A stretch of 33,410 bases of DNA from Frankiales bacterium (GCA_025980465.1 JAICXJ010000032.1:1-33410); one strand, 5' to 3'. Shown: positions 15,790 to 24,192, counted from the first letter of the stretch. Made by a program: numbers and translations. Notes: generated from the sequence alone by a model not told the origin.

Positions 15790-16550
15790 TAGTCGGTGGC
15801 GTCGTCCTCGGCACTCGCGTCGGAGTCGCTCACCTCGACGCTGCCCTCCTCGGCCGGAGCCTCCACCTCGGTCTCGGCCGCTGCCTCGACCTCGGCTGGG
15901 GTCTCCGCCCCGGCCGTCGGCGCGTCGGCAGCTGCAGCCTCAGCGGCGGCGTCCCCGGTAGCGGGGGCATCCGCGGTCGTCTCACTGACCTCGCCGTCGG
16001 TTGCGGTGTCATCGACCGCGCCGAGCTCCGCCGAGTCCGCTGCCTGCGCCTCAGCGGCAACACCCGCTGCGATCTCGGACTCGCCAGCCAGGTCGGCAGC
16101 CGCTTCGGCAGTCGCGCCGGTCGGCCGGCGACGGCGGGCGAACCGGGTGCCGCGCGCGGCCTCCGCCTCGTCGACCGCCTCCTGTCCCAGGGTCTGCGCC
16201 TCGACCAGCTCGATCACGGCCATCGGAGCGGCGTCACCCTTGCGGGGCCCGAGCTTGGTGATCCGGGTGTAGCCGCCCTGCCGGGCGGCGAACCGGGGGC
16301 CGATGTCCGCGAACAGGTGATGCACGACCTCCTTGTCCCGAACCACGGTGAGGACCTGACGCCGGGCGTGGATGTCGCCACGTTTCGCGAAGGTCACCAA
16401 CCGGTCGGCGAGTGGCGAGAGCCGCTTCGCCTTGGCGAGGGTCGTCGTGATCCGGCCGTGCTCGAACAACGCTGTCGCGAGGTTCGCGAGCATCAGCCGC
16501 TCGTGCGAGGGACTCCCGCCGAGCCGCGGACCCTTGGTGGGGGTAGGCAT
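15789..16550 (-). CDS. rplQ: Ribosomal protein bL17 (L17) with long acidic C-terminal tail
   Basis: Large-subunit protein near the exit-tunnel face. The conserved core covers about residues 1-120 ([73 protein letters not shown]). After an RRRR at 139-142, the remaining 111 residues contain no Lys, Arg, His or aromatic residue and consist mainly of Ala, Glu, Asp, Thr and Val, so the protein is about twice the core length. Actinomycete L17 proteins often have such tails; this one is long. The gene follows rpoA by 37 bp and overlaps truA by one base. Confidence 0.97.
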   Translation of the reverse strand: MPTPTKGPRLGGSPSHERLMLANLATALFEHGRITTTLAKAKRLSPLADRLVTFAKRGDIHARRQVLTVVRDKEVVHHLFADIGPRFAARQGGYTRITKLGPRKGDAAPMAVIELVEAQTLGQEAVDEAEAARGTRFARRRRPTGATAEAAADLAGESEIAAGVAAEAQAADSAELGAVDDTATDGEVSETTADAPATGDAAAEAAAADAPTAGAETPAEVEAAAETEVEAPAEEGSVEVSDSDASAEDDATD

Positions 16551-16587
16551 CGTCTGCTCCTGAACTCCTGCTGGTGCCTAGAAGGCG

Positions 16588-17616
16588 TCAGTACTGCTCG
16601 GTCTCGGCGAACCCGGCGTCGCCGTTATCGTCGTACCCCTGGTCGTAACCCGCGATGACCGAGGTCGGGTCGAACCCTGGCGGGCTGTCCTTGAGCGCGA
16701 GGCCGAGCCCGGCCAGCTTGCCCTTGACCTCGTCGATCGACTTCTGGCCGAAGTTGCGGATGTCCATCAGGTCGGCCTCCGACCGCGAGACCAGCTCACC
16801 CACCGAGTGGATGCCCTCGCGCTTGAGGCAGTTGTAGGAGCGGACGGTCAGGTCGAGCTCCTCGATCGGCAGCGCCAGGTCGGCCATCAGCTGCGCATCG
16901 GTCGGCGACGGCCCGATCTCGACCCCCTCGGCGTTCTCGTCGAGCTCACGCGCCAGGCCGAACAGCTCGACCAGGGTGTGACCGGCGGACGCGATCGCGG
17001 TGCGCGGCGTGATCGAGGACTTGGTCTCGACGTCGACCACGAGCCGGTCGAAGTCGGTGCGCTGCTCGACACGCGTCGCCTCGACCTTGTAGGTGACCTT
17101 GAGCACCGGGGAGTAGATCGAGTCGACCGGGATCACGCCGATCGGCTGGCCCGGCTGCTTGTTCTGCACCGCTGAGACGTAGCCACGGCCACGCTCGACG
17201 GTGAACTCGATCTCGAGCTTGCCCTTCGCGTTCAGGGTGGCGATGTGCAGGTCCGGGTTGTGGATCTCCACACCGGCCGGTGGCGCGATATCGGCCGCCG
17301 TCACGGGGCCGGGGCCCTGCTTGCGCAGGTACATCACGACCGGCTCGTCGTGCTCGGAGGAGACGACGAGGTTCTTGATGTTGAGGATCAGGTCAGTGAC
17401 GTCCTCTTTGACGCCGGCCACGGTCGAGAACTCGTGGAGGACGTCGGCGATCCGCAGCGACGTCACCGCGGCACCTGGGATCGAGGAGAGCAACGTACGG
17501 CGGAGCGAGTTGCCGAGCGTGTAGCCGAAGCCCGGCTCGAGCGGCTCGATGATGAAGCGCGAGCGACTGGCGTCGATCGGCTCCTCGGTCAAGGTGGGGC
17601 GCTGTGCGATGAGCAA
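16588..17616 (-). CDS. rpoA: RNA polymerase alpha subunit
   Basis: Scaffolds RNA polymerase assembly and contacts promoters and activators. 342 residues. The N-terminal domain shows [25 protein letters not shown], the dimerisation helix; the C-terminal domain shows [20 protein letters not shown] and [17 protein letters not shown], the helix-hairpin-helix region that binds UP elements. The start is a TTG at 17616: AGGAAGG lies 7 nt upstream and the product starts MLIAQRP like its homologues. The protein ends in an acidic tail with ETEQY. It is preceded by a 68-bp gap after rpsD in which only a weak 5-bp inverted repeat is seen. Confidence 0.98.
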   Translation of the reverse strand: MLIAQRPTLTEEPIDASRSRFIIEPLEPGFGYTLGNSLRRTLLSSIPGAAVTSLRIADVLHEFSTVAGVKEDVTDLILNIKNLVVSSEHDEPVVMYLRKQGPGPVTAADIAPPAGVEIHNPDLHIATLNAKGKLEIEFTVERGRGYVSAVQNKQPGQPIGVIPVDSIYSPVLKVTYKVEATRVEQRTDFDRLVVDVETKSSITPRTAIASAGHTLVELFGLARELDENAEGVEIGPSPTDAQLMADLALPIEELDLTVRSYNCLKREGIHSVGELVSRSEADLMDIRNFGQKSIDEVKGKLAGLGLALKDSPPGFDPTSVIAGYDQGYDDNGDAGFAETEQY

Positions 17617-17684
17617 GGTATTGCCTTCCTGTCGTGGACCACCGCTATATGAGGTCCGCTAGTACTGCTGGTCGTGCGGTCTTG

Positions 17685-18311
17685 CTACTTGCTGTAGAGC
17701 TCGACGATGAGCTGCTCTTGAACCTGCGTGTCGATGACCTGACGCGCCGGAAGTGAGTGCACGAGGATTCGCATCCGGTTCGCGATGACCTCGATCCAGG
17801 CCGGGACCGGTCGCTCGCCGGCCTCGGCCCGCGCAATCACGAACGGCGTCAACTCGACCGAGCTCGGCTTGACCTCGATGATGTCGTTCTCGTCCACCAG
17901 GTACGACGGGATGTCGACCTTGTGGCCGTTGACGATGAAGTGGCCGTGCTTCACCAGCTGGCGGGCCATGTCACGGCTGTGGGCGAACCCGGCCCGGTAG
18001 ACCACGTTGTCGAGGCGGCGCTCGAGCAGCTGGAGCAGGTTCTCACCGGTCTTGCCAGGACGCCGGTTGGCCTCCTCGTAGTAGCGGCGGAACTGCTTCT
18101 CGAGCACGCCATAAATGCGCGCGCACTTCTGCTTCTCGCGCTTCTGCAGCAGGTATTCGCTGTCCTTGGTGCGGCCGCGGCCATGCTCACCCGGCGGGTA
18201 CGGTCGGATCTCGATCGGGCACTTCGCCGACTCGCACTTGGCGCCCTTGAGGAAAAGCTTGGTCTTCTCGCGACGGCATCGCTTGCAGTCGGGTCCGGTG
18301 TAACGGGCCAT
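17685..18311 (-). CDS. rpsD: Ribosomal protein uS4 (S4), zinc-ribbon form
   Basis: Primary 16S rRNA-binding assembly protein and part of the mRNA entry channel; in E. coli it represses the alpha operon. 208 residues. The N-terminus keeps four cysteines (C9, C12, C26, C31), the C-plus zinc form, whereas many actinomycetes encode a cysteine-free form. Further features are RPYPPGEHGRGR, EKQFRRYYEEA, RRLDNVVYRAG and the S4 RNA-binding domain (QLVKHGHFIVNGHKVDIPSY). It ends in the conserved EQLIVELYSK. It lies between rpsK and rpoA, the canonical order. Confidence 0.98.
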   Translation of the reverse strand: MARYTGPDCKRCRREKTKLFLKGAKCESAKCPIEIRPYPPGEHGRGRTKDSEYLLQKREKQKCARIYGVLEKQFRRYYEEANRRPGKTGENLLQLLERRLDNVVYRAGFAHSRDMARQLVKHGHFIVNGHKVDIPSYLVDENDIIEVKPSSVELTPFVIARAEAGERPVPAWIEVIANRMRILVHSLPARQVIDTQVQEQLIVELYSK

Positions 18312-18363
18312 CAGACTGGCCGCCGCTCGGTAGGACTAGCGACTCCGGTGTTCGTCATTGGAC

Positions 18364-18768
18364 TCACACTCTCCGTCGCTTTGGGGGACGGCAGCCGTTG
18401 TGTGGCGCCGGTGTTACGTCGGAAATGGTGCCTACCTCCAGGCCAGTTGCTTGTAGAGATCGAATAGCGGTCTCCCGGCCCGATCCCGGGCCCTTCACAA
18501 AAACGTCGACCTTGCGCATGCCGTGCTCCTGGGCCCGGCGGGCTGCGGCTTCGGCGGCCATCTGGGCGGCGTACGGCGTGGACTTTCGGGAGCCCTTGAA
18601 GCCGACCTGGCCGGCACTGGCCCAGCTCACGACGTTGCCCATCGGGTCGGTGATCGACACGATCGTGTTGTTGAACGTGCTCTTGATGTGCGCGTGACCG
18701 TGCGCGATGTTCTTCTTCTCCTTGCGGCGAACCTTCTTCGCCGCTGCCTTCTTCGCTGCGCCTGGCAT
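18364..18768 (-). CDS. rpsK: Ribosomal protein uS11 (S11)
   Basis: Platform protein of the 30S subunit beside the E site. 134 residues. A lysine/alanine-rich N-terminus is followed by [41 protein letters not shown] and the invariant C-terminus [18 protein letters not shown]. The ATG overlaps the rpsM stop as TAATG, so the two are translated together. A 52-bp gap before rpsD shows no notable structure. Confidence 0.98.
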   Translation of the reverse strand: MPGAAKKAAAKKVRRKEKKNIAHGHAHIKSTFNNTIVSITDPMGNVVSWASAGQVGFKGSRKSTPYAAQMAAEAAARRAQEHGMRKVDVFVKGPGSGRETAIRSLQATGLEVGTISDVTPAPHNGCRPPKRRRV

Positions 18769-19148
18769 TACTTCTTGCCTGCCTTCTTCTTGCCGGCCAC
18801 GGTCTTGCGCGGACCCTTACGGCCACGGGCGTTGGTGTGGGTGCGCTGACCCCGGACCGGCAGGCCACGGCGGTGCCGAATGCCCTGGTAACAGCCGATC
18901 TCGATCTTGCGGCGGATGTCCGAGGCAACCTCACGCCGCAGGTCACCCTCGACGCGGTAGTTGGCCTCGATCCAGTCACGCAGCTTGACCAGGTCGTCGT
19001 CGGTCAGATCCCGAACTCGGGTGTCCGGGTTGACACCGGTCTCCGAGAGCGTCTGCAGCGCTCGCGTGCGACCGATGCCGAAGATGTAGGTGAGCGCGAC
19101 CTCGACCCGCTTTTCGCGAGGCAGGTCGACGCCGACAAGGCGTGCCAT
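18768..19148 (-). CDS. rpsM: Ribosomal protein uS13 (S13)
   Basis: Head protein of the 30S subunit; its tail touches P-site tRNA and it forms the B1 bridge to the 50S. 126 residues. The start [22 protein letters not shown], the GIGR motif, the helix-two-turn-helix region and the basic end [16 protein letters not shown] are all typical. AAGGAG lies 11 nt before the ATG, a slightly long spacing. It is preceded by a 131-bp gap containing two hairpins (see 19214-19255). In E. coli the S4-responsive translational operator of the alpha operon is immediately upstream of this gene. Confidence 0.98.
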   Translation of the reverse strand: MARLVGVDLPREKRVEVALTYIFGIGRTRALQTLSETGVNPDTRVRDLTDDDLVKLRDWIEANYRVEGDLRREVASDIRRKIEIGCYQGIRHRRGLPVRGQRTHTNARGRKGPRKTVAGKKKAGKK

Positions 19149-19213
19149 CCGGGCTAGAACTCCTTCTTTCGACGGAGGTCGTCCGCGTCACCGTCCCCAC
19201 CAGCCCAGTGAGG

Positions 19214-19233
19214 CCCCGGCCTCCGCGCCGGGG
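19214..19233 (-). promoter_or_regulatory. Hairpin 2 upstream of rpsM
   Basis: A 7-bp perfect GC stem pairs 19214-19220 with 19227-19233 around a 6-nt loop, extended after an internal loop by three more pairs (19208-19210 with 19237-19239). It lies 66 nt before the rpsM start. No U-tract follows on the transcribed strand, so it is not a textbook terminator. Confidence 0.45.
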
Positions 19234-19237
19234 GTGA

Positions 19238-19255
19238 CTCGCGTTGAGACGCGAG
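19238..19255 (-). promoter_or_regulatory. Hairpin 1 downstream of rpmJ
   Basis: CTCGCGT and ACGCGAG form a perfect 7-bp stem around a 4-nt loop (19245-19248), 25 nt after the rpmJ stop and 4 nt before hairpin 2. The two hairpins occupy the central part of the rpmJ-rpsM gap. They may be a regulatory leader, an RNase processing site or a weak terminator. Confidence 0.45.
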
Positions 19256-19280
19256 GTGGTGCGCGCTAACTCGGTGAGTG

Positions 19281-19394
19281 CTAGCCCTGGCGCTGCTTGT
19301 GGCGCAGGTTGTCGCAGATCACCATGACCCGGCCGTGGCGGCGGATCACCTTGCACTTGTCGCACATCTTCTTGACGCTCGGCTTGACCTTCAC
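19281..19394 (-). CDS. rpmJ: Ribosomal protein bL36 (L36), zinc form
   Basis: Smallest large-subunit protein, 37 residues, binding 23S rRNA near the base of the L7/L12 stalk. C11, C14, C27 and H32 form the zinc site, so this is the C-plus paralogue. It starts with a GTG at 19394, giving [19 protein letters not shown] and ending in RHKQRQG as expected. It follows infA by 10 bp. The 131-bp gap before rpsM is unusually long for this operon. Confidence 0.97.
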   Translation of the reverse strand: MKVKPSVKKMCDKCKVIRRHGRVMVICDNLRHKQRQG

Positions 19395-19404
19395 AGCACG
19401 GTCC

Positions 19405-19626
19405 TCACTTGTACCGGTAGACGATCCGACCGCGTGACAGGTCGTACGGCGACAGTTCCACCACGACGCGGTCCTCCGGGAGAATGCGGATGTAGTGCTG
19501 GCGCATCTTGCCGCTGATGTGGGCAAGGACCTTGTGACCGTTAGCGAGCTCGACGCGAAACATGGCGTTCGGCAGCGGCTCGACAACGCGCCCTTCGATC
19601 TCGATGGCGCCTTCCTTTTTCGGCAT
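19405..19626 (-). CDS. infA: Translation initiation factor IF-1
   Basis: Binds the 30S A site during initiation and helps IF-2 and IF-3. 73 residues, one OB-fold: the start [20 protein letters not shown], then [31 protein letters not shown] and the end GRIVYRYK are all canonical, which fixes the ATG at 19626. The Shine-Dalgarno GGAGG ends only 1 nt before this ATG, too close for normal use; a longer open frame upstream is not conserved. It is the first gene after a promoter at 19691-19719 and so probably leads the alpha-type transcript. Confidence 0.97.
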   Translation of the reverse strand: MPKKEGAIEIEGRVVEPLPNAMFRVELANGHKVLAHISGKMRQHYIRILPEDRVVVELSPYDLSRGRIVYRYK

Positions 19627-19690
19627 TCCTCCGCAAGTCCAATGTCGGGGTGGGGATGGAGCAGCCCGCAAACTCGCAGGCCAACAGGAG

Positions 19691-19719
19691 AGTCTACGTG
19701 AGCGTGAGCGTCGCGACAA
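19691..19719 (-). promoter_or_regulatory. Housekeeping-type promoter of infA and the alpha-type operon
   Basis: On the minus strand TTGTCG (19719-19714) is separated by 17 bp from TAGACT (19696-19691), an excellent TANNNT -10 with optimal spacing. The expected transcription start is near 19684, giving a leader of about 58 nt before infA. It lies just downstream of the 19737-19777 inverted repeat. Confidence 0.65.
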
Positions 19720-19736
19720 ACGCTGCGGCGAGATCG

Positions 19737-19777
19737 ACGTTCAGGGCGTTAAACCGCCCGTTTGACGCCCTCAACGT
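19737..19777 (-). terminator. Long inverted repeat between map and infA, possible terminator
   Basis: The arms pair ACGTT with AACGT (outer 5 bp), then one mismatch, then 12 positions of AGGGCGT..AAAC with GTTT..ACGCCCT around a 5-nt loop (19755-19759). In the direction of map transcription one inner position is a C-A mismatch; on the other strand it is a G-U pair. It starts 31 bp after the map stop and just precedes the infA promoter, so termination of the spc/secY/map transcript is the simplest reading. There is no T-tract on the transcribed strand, and an operator role is also possible. Confidence 0.5.
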
Positions 19778-19807
19778 CCTGCTCGGCGGCTGGGGAACCC
19801 GACCGAC

Positions 19808-20632
19808 CTATGCACTGGCAGCCACGCCGGAGATGGCCGCGATCCGCTCGCGGCCACCGTCGAGGGCGGTCAGGACCCAGGGCCCGTCCGCATCGACGGT
19901 GAACGTGTGTTCGAAGTGTGCCGACACCGAGCCGTCGGCGGTGACCACGGTCCAGCCGTCCTCGAGGACCCGGGTGTGGCGCCCGCCCAGGTTCACCATC
20001 GGCTCCACGGCCAGCGCCAGTCCGGGCACGATCTCGACGCCCTTGGGCATCCGTGGCCCGACGTAGTTGTGGATCTGCGGATCCTGGTGCATCTCGGTGC
20101 CAATGCCGTGTCCGACGTACTCCTCGACGATCCCCCAGCTGCCGCCGGTGGGATGCGGCTGCGAGCGGATGTAGTCCTCGACCCCGCGCGAGATGTCGAT
20201 CTGCCGGCCGCCGAGATGCGCCGCAGCCATGCCGTGCCACAGCGACTCCTCCGTGACCCGCAGCAGCTCGAGCACCTGCGGAGCGACCGTTCCCACCGGG
20301 ACGGTGATCGCAGCGTCGCCGTGGTAACCCTCCACGATCGCGCCGAAGTCGATCGAGATCACGTCGCCGTCGCGAACGACTGCCTTCTTCGACGGGATGC
20401 CGTGCACGATCTCGCCGTTGATCGAGGTGCAGACCGTCGCGGGGAAGCCGTGGTAGCCGAGGAACGAGGAGCTGGCATCACGATCGGCGAGTGCCTTGCG
20501 CGCGATCTGGTCGAGGTCCGCAGTAGAGATTCCGGGTTCGACCGCATCTCGAAGGATCGCGAGCGTCTCACCGACCACCAGGCCGGCGCGACGCATCAGA
20601 GCGATCTCAGCCGGCGTTTTGATCTGGATCAT
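19808..20632 (-). CDS. map: Type I methionine aminopeptidase
   Basis: Removes the initiator methionine from nascent proteins. 274 residues, normal for type Ia without an N-terminal SH3 extension. The pita-bread metal ligands are all visible: D95 (SIDFG), D106 (HGDAAIT), H175 (GHGIG), E210 (AVEPM) and E241 (HFEHT); H77 in VHGIPS is the conserved active-site histidine. The start is the ATG at 20632 (MIQIKTPAEI), with GGAGGAGG upstream. A GTG at 20662 overlapping the adk stop as GTGA is in frame but adds a non-conserved Arg/Trp-rich leader. The gene sits after adk in the usual secY-adk-map order. Confidence 0.97.
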   Translation of the reverse strand: MIQIKTPAEIALMRRAGLVVGETLAILRDAVEPGISTADLDQIARKALADRDASSSFLGYHGFPATVCTSINGEIVHGIPSKKAVVRDGDVISIDFGAIVEGYHGDAAITVPVGTVAPQVLELLRVTEESLWHGMAAAHLGGRQIDISRGVEDYIRSQPHPTGGSWGIVEEYVGHGIGTEMHQDPQIHNYVGPRMPKGVEIVPGLALAVEPMVNLGGRHTRVLEDGWTVVTADGSVSAHFEHTFTVDADGPWVLTALDGGRERIAAISGVAASA

Positions 20633-20658
20633 TTGCTCTCGCCTCCTCCACCGGCCGA

Positions 20659-21315
20659 TCACGGATGGTCGAACCGCCGCAACGCGGCGAGTGCCCGCTC
20701 GGTCACGTCATCGACTGGGCCGGTCGCGTCGACACCCACGAGTATTCCGCGTTCGCCGTAGTAGCCAACCAACGGCGCGGTCTGCTCGGCGTACACCTCC
20801 AGCCTATGGCGGATCGTGGCCGGCTTGTCGTCGTCACGCTGGAACAGCTCGCCGCCACAGTTGTCGCACACGCCCTCGTTGGACGGCGGGTCGAAATCCA
20901 CGTGCCAGATGTGACCACAGGAACGGCAGGTCCGCCGACCGGAGAGCCGACGCACCACCTCGTCGTCATCAACGATCAGCTCGACCACGACATCGAGCTT
21001 GGTGCCCATGTCGGCCAGGATGTCGTCGAGCTCGACCGCCTGGGGGACGGTTCGCGGGAAGCCGTCGAGGAGAAAGCCGCGGTTGGCATCGGGCTCGCCA
21101 AGCCGGTCCCTGACCATCGCGATGGTGACCTCGTCAGGCACCAGGTCACCTGCGTCCATGTACTCCTTGGCCTGCTTGCCGAGCGGGGTGCCCTGGCTGA
21201 CGTTGGCCCGGAAGATGTCGCCCGTGGAGATCTGAGGCACCGACATGTGGGCGGCGACGAACTGGGCCTGGGTCCCCTTCCCTGCCCCGGGCGGGCCGAC
21301 CAGGACCAACCGCAC
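20659..21315 (-). CDS. adk: Adenylate kinase, zinc-lid type
   Basis: Interconverts ATP, ADP and AMP. 218 residues, long-lid form. The P-loop GPPGAGKGT is at 7-15, followed by [18 protein letters not shown] and the lid with CRSCGHIWH and CDNCG, four cysteines that should bind structural zinc. The GTG at 21315 gives a product starting [10 protein letters not shown], as in homologues; the frame is open upstream to 21456 but that stretch is not conserved. No strong ribosome-binding site is visible before the GTG. A hairpin at 21420-21443 lies between secY and this gene. Confidence 0.97.
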   Translation of the reverse strand: MRLVLVGPPGAGKGTQAQFVAAHMSVPQISTGDIFRANVSQGTPLGKQAKEYMDAGDLVPDEVTIAMVRDRLGEPDANRGFLLDGFPRTVPQAVELDDILADMGTKLDVVVELIVDDDEVVRRLSGRRTCRSCGHIWHVDFDPPSNEGVCDNCGGELFQRDDDKPATIRHRLEVYAEQTAPLVGYYGERGILVGVDATGPVDDVTERALAALRRFDHP

Positions 21316-21419
21316 GCCGGCCCCGCTACCCGACGCCGGCGGAGATCGGTTCCGCCGACGTATGAAGTCGTCGCTCGCGCGGGCCCTCACTCCTCGCCGA
21401 GGGATCACTAGAGAGGCAC

Positions 21420-21443
21420 GGTCGTACGAGGACTCGCACGACC
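21420..21443 (-). terminator. Hairpin in the secY-adk gap
   Basis: GGTCGTGCGAG (21443-21433) pairs with CTCGTACGACC (21430-21420) on the transcribed strand: 11 positions with one G-U pair around a 2-nt turn. It begins 16 nt after the secY stop. No run of Ts follows. It could be a partial terminator, an mRNA-stabilising 3' end for secY, or a cleavage site within the 144-bp gap, in which I see nothing else. Confidence 0.45.
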
Positions 21444-21459
21444 GCCTGTCCGGCACTCA

Positions 21460-22788
21460 CTAGCGCAGGAAACCTTCGTAGTTGCGCAGCATCAGCTGGC
21501 TCTCGATCTGCTTCGAGGTGTCGAGGCCGACGCCGACGAGGATCAGGATCGAGGTGCCGCCAAAGGGGAACGCCTGGCTGGCACCGGACGCCGACCCGCC
21601 GGGTAAGTAGTGCAGCGCCAAAATCGGCAGGACCGCGATCGCCGTGAGATACAGCGATCCAGGCAGCGTGATGCGCGACAGCACGTACTCGAGGTACTCG
21701 GCGGTGGGCCGACCCGGTCTGATGCCCGGGATGAACCCGCCGTACTTGCGCATGTTGTCGCTGACCTCGACCGGGTTGAACGTGATCGCGACGTAGAAGT
21801 AGGTGAAGAACATCGTCAGCAGCGCGTAAGTCCCGATGTAGACCCAGTCCGGGTTGTTCGGCGAGAAGTACGTCGTGACGAAGCTGGTGAAGCCGGTGTT
21901 CGAGGTCCATACCTGGGCCAGCAGCTGCGGGAGGTAGAGCAGCGACGAGGAGAAGATGACCGGGATGACGCCGGCCTGGTTGACCTTGAGCGGGATGTAG
22001 GTCGAGGTCCCGCCGTACATCCGCCGGCCGATCATGCGCTTGGCGTACTGCACCGGAATCCGGCGCTGGCCCTGCTCCATGAACACGATGCCGACGATGA
22101 TCAGGACGCCGACCAGCAGGACGATGACGAACGCCGTCGCGCCCTTCTCCTGCAGGATCGCGCTGCCCTGCTGCGGGAAGCGCGCGGCGATCGAGGTGAA
22201 GATCAGCAGCGACATGCCGTTGCCGATGCCGCGGTCGGTGATGAGCTCGCCCAACCACATGATCACGGCGGTGCCGGCGGTCATCGCGACCACCAAGGTG
22301 ATGATGCGGAACACCGACGTCGAGAACAGCAGCGGGATCTGGTTGCCGGCGCTGTCGGTGCAGTTCAGCAGCCGGCCGCTGCGGGCCAGCGCGACGATGC
22401 CGGTCGCCTGCAGGATCGCGAGGGAGATCGTCAGGTACCGGGTGTACTGGGTGAGCTTGTTCTGCCCTGCCTGACCTTGTTCCTTCAGCCGCTCGAGACG
22501 GGGAATCACGACCACGAGCAACTGGATGATGATGCTGCTCGTGATGTAGGGCATGATCCCGAGCGCGAAGACGGTCAGCTGGAGTAATGCGCCGCCGCTG
22601 AACAGGTTGACCAGCGCCAGAACCGAGTTGTTCTTGTCCAGCGACAGGCAGGTGTGGACGTTGTGGTAGTCCACACCTGGCGCCGGGATCGTCGAGCCGA
22701 GCCGGAACAGCGCGAGGATCGCGAGGGTGAACAGCAGCTTCCGACGCAGGTCCGGGGTACGGAAGGCCCTGCCAAAAGCGGAAAGCAC
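21460..22788 (-). CDS. secY: Preprotein translocase channel subunit SecY
   Basis: Forms the protein-conducting channel in the membrane with SecE and SecG. 442 residues with the expected ten hydrophobic segments. Recognisable are FRLGSTIPAPG near the start, the plug region after NLFSGGALLQLTVFALGIMPYI, the QNKLTQYTRYLT loop, QGQRRIPVQYAKR, the GTSTYIPLKVNQAGVIPVIF stretch, KYGGFIPGIRPG and the end ESQLMLRNYEGFLR. The start is a GTG with AGGAGG 4-5 nt upstream. A 109-bp gap precedes it, enough for a separate promoter. Its place after rplO and before adk is universal in actinomycetes. Confidence 0.98.
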   Translation of the reverse strand: MLSAFGRAFRTPDLRRKLLFTLAILALFRLGSTIPAPGVDYHNVHTCLSLDKNNSVLALVNLFSGGALLQLTVFALGIMPYITSSIIIQLLVVVIPRLERLKEQGQAGQNKLTQYTRYLTISLAILQATGIVALARSGRLLNCTDSAGNQIPLLFSTSVFRIITLVVAMTAGTAVIMWLGELITDRGIGNGMSLLIFTSIAARFPQQGSAILQEKGATAFVIVLLVGVLIIVGIVFMEQGQRRIPVQYAKRMIGRRMYGGTSTYIPLKVNQAGVIPVIFSSSLLYLPQLLAQVWTSNTGFTSFVTTYFSPNNPDWVYIGTYALLTMFFTYFYVAITFNPVEVSDNMRKYGGFIPGIRPGRPTAEYLEYVLSRITLPGSLYLTAIAVLPILALHYLPGGSASGASQAFPFGGTSILILVGVGLDTSKQIESQLMLRNYEGFLR

Positions 22789-22839
22789 GGCTCCTCCTGG
22801 GCGGGCTACGCCGATGTGGCGCGGTGGTCGGACGGGGTT

Positions 22840-22865
22840 CGGCGGCCACGGTCACTGCCCCGCCG
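22840..22865 (-). other. rplO-secY gap with a small hairpin
   Basis: The 109-bp gap (22789-22897) holds a 6-bp stem (22840-22845 with 22860-22865, CGGCGG/CCGCCG) around a 14-nt loop. A TAAAGT at 22871-22866 fits a -10 box, but no -35 is seen at the right distance. A secY promoter here is possible and unproven. Confidence 0.25.
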
Positions 22866-22897
22866 ACTTTACCTTGGCGGTTCGCCGTGCCGGACTG

Positions 22898-23338
22898 CTA
22901 CAGAGTGGTCGCTGAGCCTCCCGCGGCGGCGATCTTGTCGCGGGCGCTGCCCGAGAACGCGTGGGCACTGACCGCGAGCTTCACGCTCAACTCCCCATCG
23001 CCCAGGATTTTCACGAGTTGCCCCTTGCGCACCGCCCCGCGCGCAGCAAGGACCTCAGGCGTGACATCGCCGCCATCCGGGAACAGCGCCGCCAACCGGT
23101 CGAGGTTGACGACCTGATACTCGGTCCGGAACGGGTTGGTGAAGCCCTTGAGCTTCGGCACCCGCATGTGGAACGGCATCTGGCCACCCTCGAACGCCGC
23201 GGAGACCTGGTTACGGGCCTTGGTGCCCTTGGTGCCGCGGCCGGCGGTCTTGCCCTTGGAGCCCTCGCCGCGCCCCACCCGGGTCTTCGGGGTACGGGCG
23301 CCCGGCGCGGGACGCAGGTGATGGACCTTCAAAGTCAT
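22898..23338 (-). CDS. rplO: Ribosomal protein uL15 (L15)
   Basis: Late-assembly large-subunit protein, 146 residues. The start [20 protein letters not shown], the Gly/Arg/Lys-rich [18 protein letters not shown] stretch, [17 protein letters not shown] and the C-terminal LTVKAHAFS-like [14 protein letters not shown] are typical. It lies 2 bp after rpmD and last in the spc group before secY. The frame is open further upstream, but the conserved start is the ATG at 23338. Confidence 0.97.
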   Translation of the reverse strand: MTLKVHHLRPAPGARTPKTRVGRGEGSKGKTAGRGTKGTKARNQVSAAFEGGQMPFHMRVPKLKGFTNPFRTEYQVVNLDRLAALFPDGGDVTPEVLAARGAVRKGQLVKILGDGELSVKLAVSAHAFSGSARDKIAAAGGSATTL

Positions 23339-23340
23339 AG

Positions 23341-23523
23341 CTATTCGACCTCTTCCACATCGACCAGGTGGGCGACGGTGCGCACCATGCCTCGGATCTC
23401 CGGCCGGTCCTCCTGTACGACGACGTCGCGCATCCGCTTGAGACCGAGCGTGCGCAGGGTCTCTCGCTGGCTGTGCGTGCCGCCGATCGGCGACCGCTTC
23501 TGGGTGATCTTCAACCGCGGCAT
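23341..23523 (-). CDS. rpmD: Ribosomal protein uL30 (L30)
   Basis: Small large-subunit protein, 60 residues, normal size. It begins [15 protein letters not shown] and contains [14 protein letters not shown] and [12 protein letters not shown], the standard blocks. The ATG shares its A with the rpsE stop (TGATG), so it is coupled to rpsE. An open frame upstream of this ATG is shadow of rpsE. Confidence 0.97.
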   Translation of the reverse strand: MPRLKITQKRSPIGGTHSQRETLRTLGLKRMRDVVVQEDRPEIRGMVRTVAHLVDVEEVE

Positions 23524-24164
23524 CACGCACCGATCCCGGCAGCGCGGGCCCGGAGCATCGCGGCAGGCGCGACGTCCTCGATGGGCAGGCCACGTCGCGC
23601 GGCGATCTCCTCCGGGCGGTGGAGGTCCTTCAGCGCGGCCACGGTCGCGTGGACGATGTTGATCGGGTTGGACGAGCCGAGCGACTTTGACAGCACGTCG
23701 TGAATGCCGGCGCACTCCAGCACGGCGCGCACCGGACCGCCGGCGATGACACCGGTACCCGGCGACGCCGGCTTGAGCAGCACGACGCCGGCAGCCTCCT
23801 CACCCTGCACCGGATGCGGGATCGAGCCCTGGATCCGAGGCACGCTGAAGAAGTGCTTCTTGGCTTCCTCGACACCCTTGGCGATCGCGGCCGGCACCTC
23901 CTTGGCCTTGCCGTAGCCGACGCCGACCTGACCATCGCCGTCGCCGACGACAACCAGCGCGGTGAAGCTGAAGCGCCGGCCGCCCTTGACGACCTTCGCG
24001 ACCCGGTTGATCGCCACGACCCGCTCGAGGTAGTTCGATGCCGGAGCACCACCGCGGTCGCGGCCGCCCTCTCGACGGTCGCGCCGATCGCCGCCACCAC
24101 CGCCATGGGCTGAGCCGCCCTGACCGGGGCCGGCCCCGGTGCCGCGTCGCTGTGGTCCTGGCAT
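23523..24164 (-). CDS. rpsE: Ribosomal protein uS5 (S5) with Gly/Arg-rich N-terminus
   Basis: 30S protein at the mRNA entry channel that affects decoding accuracy. 213 residues. The first 42 residues are Gly/Arg/Asp-rich, low complexity, an extension common in actinomycetes. The double-stranded-RNA-binding-like domain starts at [21 protein letters not shown], followed by [12 protein letters not shown], the loop [22 protein letters not shown] and [18 protein letters not shown]. It overlaps rpmD by one base and follows rplR by a 28-bp gap. Confidence 0.97.
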   Translation of the reverse strand: MPGPQRRGTGAGPGQGGSAHGGGGGDRRDRREGGRDRGGAPASNYLERVVAINRVAKVVKGGRRFSFTALVVVGDGDGQVGVGYGKAKEVPAAIAKGVEEAKKHFFSVPRIQGSIPHPVQGEEAAGVVLLKPASPGTGVIAGGPVRAVLECAGIHDVLSKSLGSSNPINIVHATVAALKDLHRPEEIAARRGLPIEDVAPAAMLRARAAGIGA

Positions 24165-24192
24165 CAGCTATCCCTCTCAACAGTCCTACGCA

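Noticed and set aside
17617-17684. Inverted repeat GGACC/GGTCC before rpoA
   Set aside because: Only 5 bp with a 12-nt loop, not beyond chance at this GC content.
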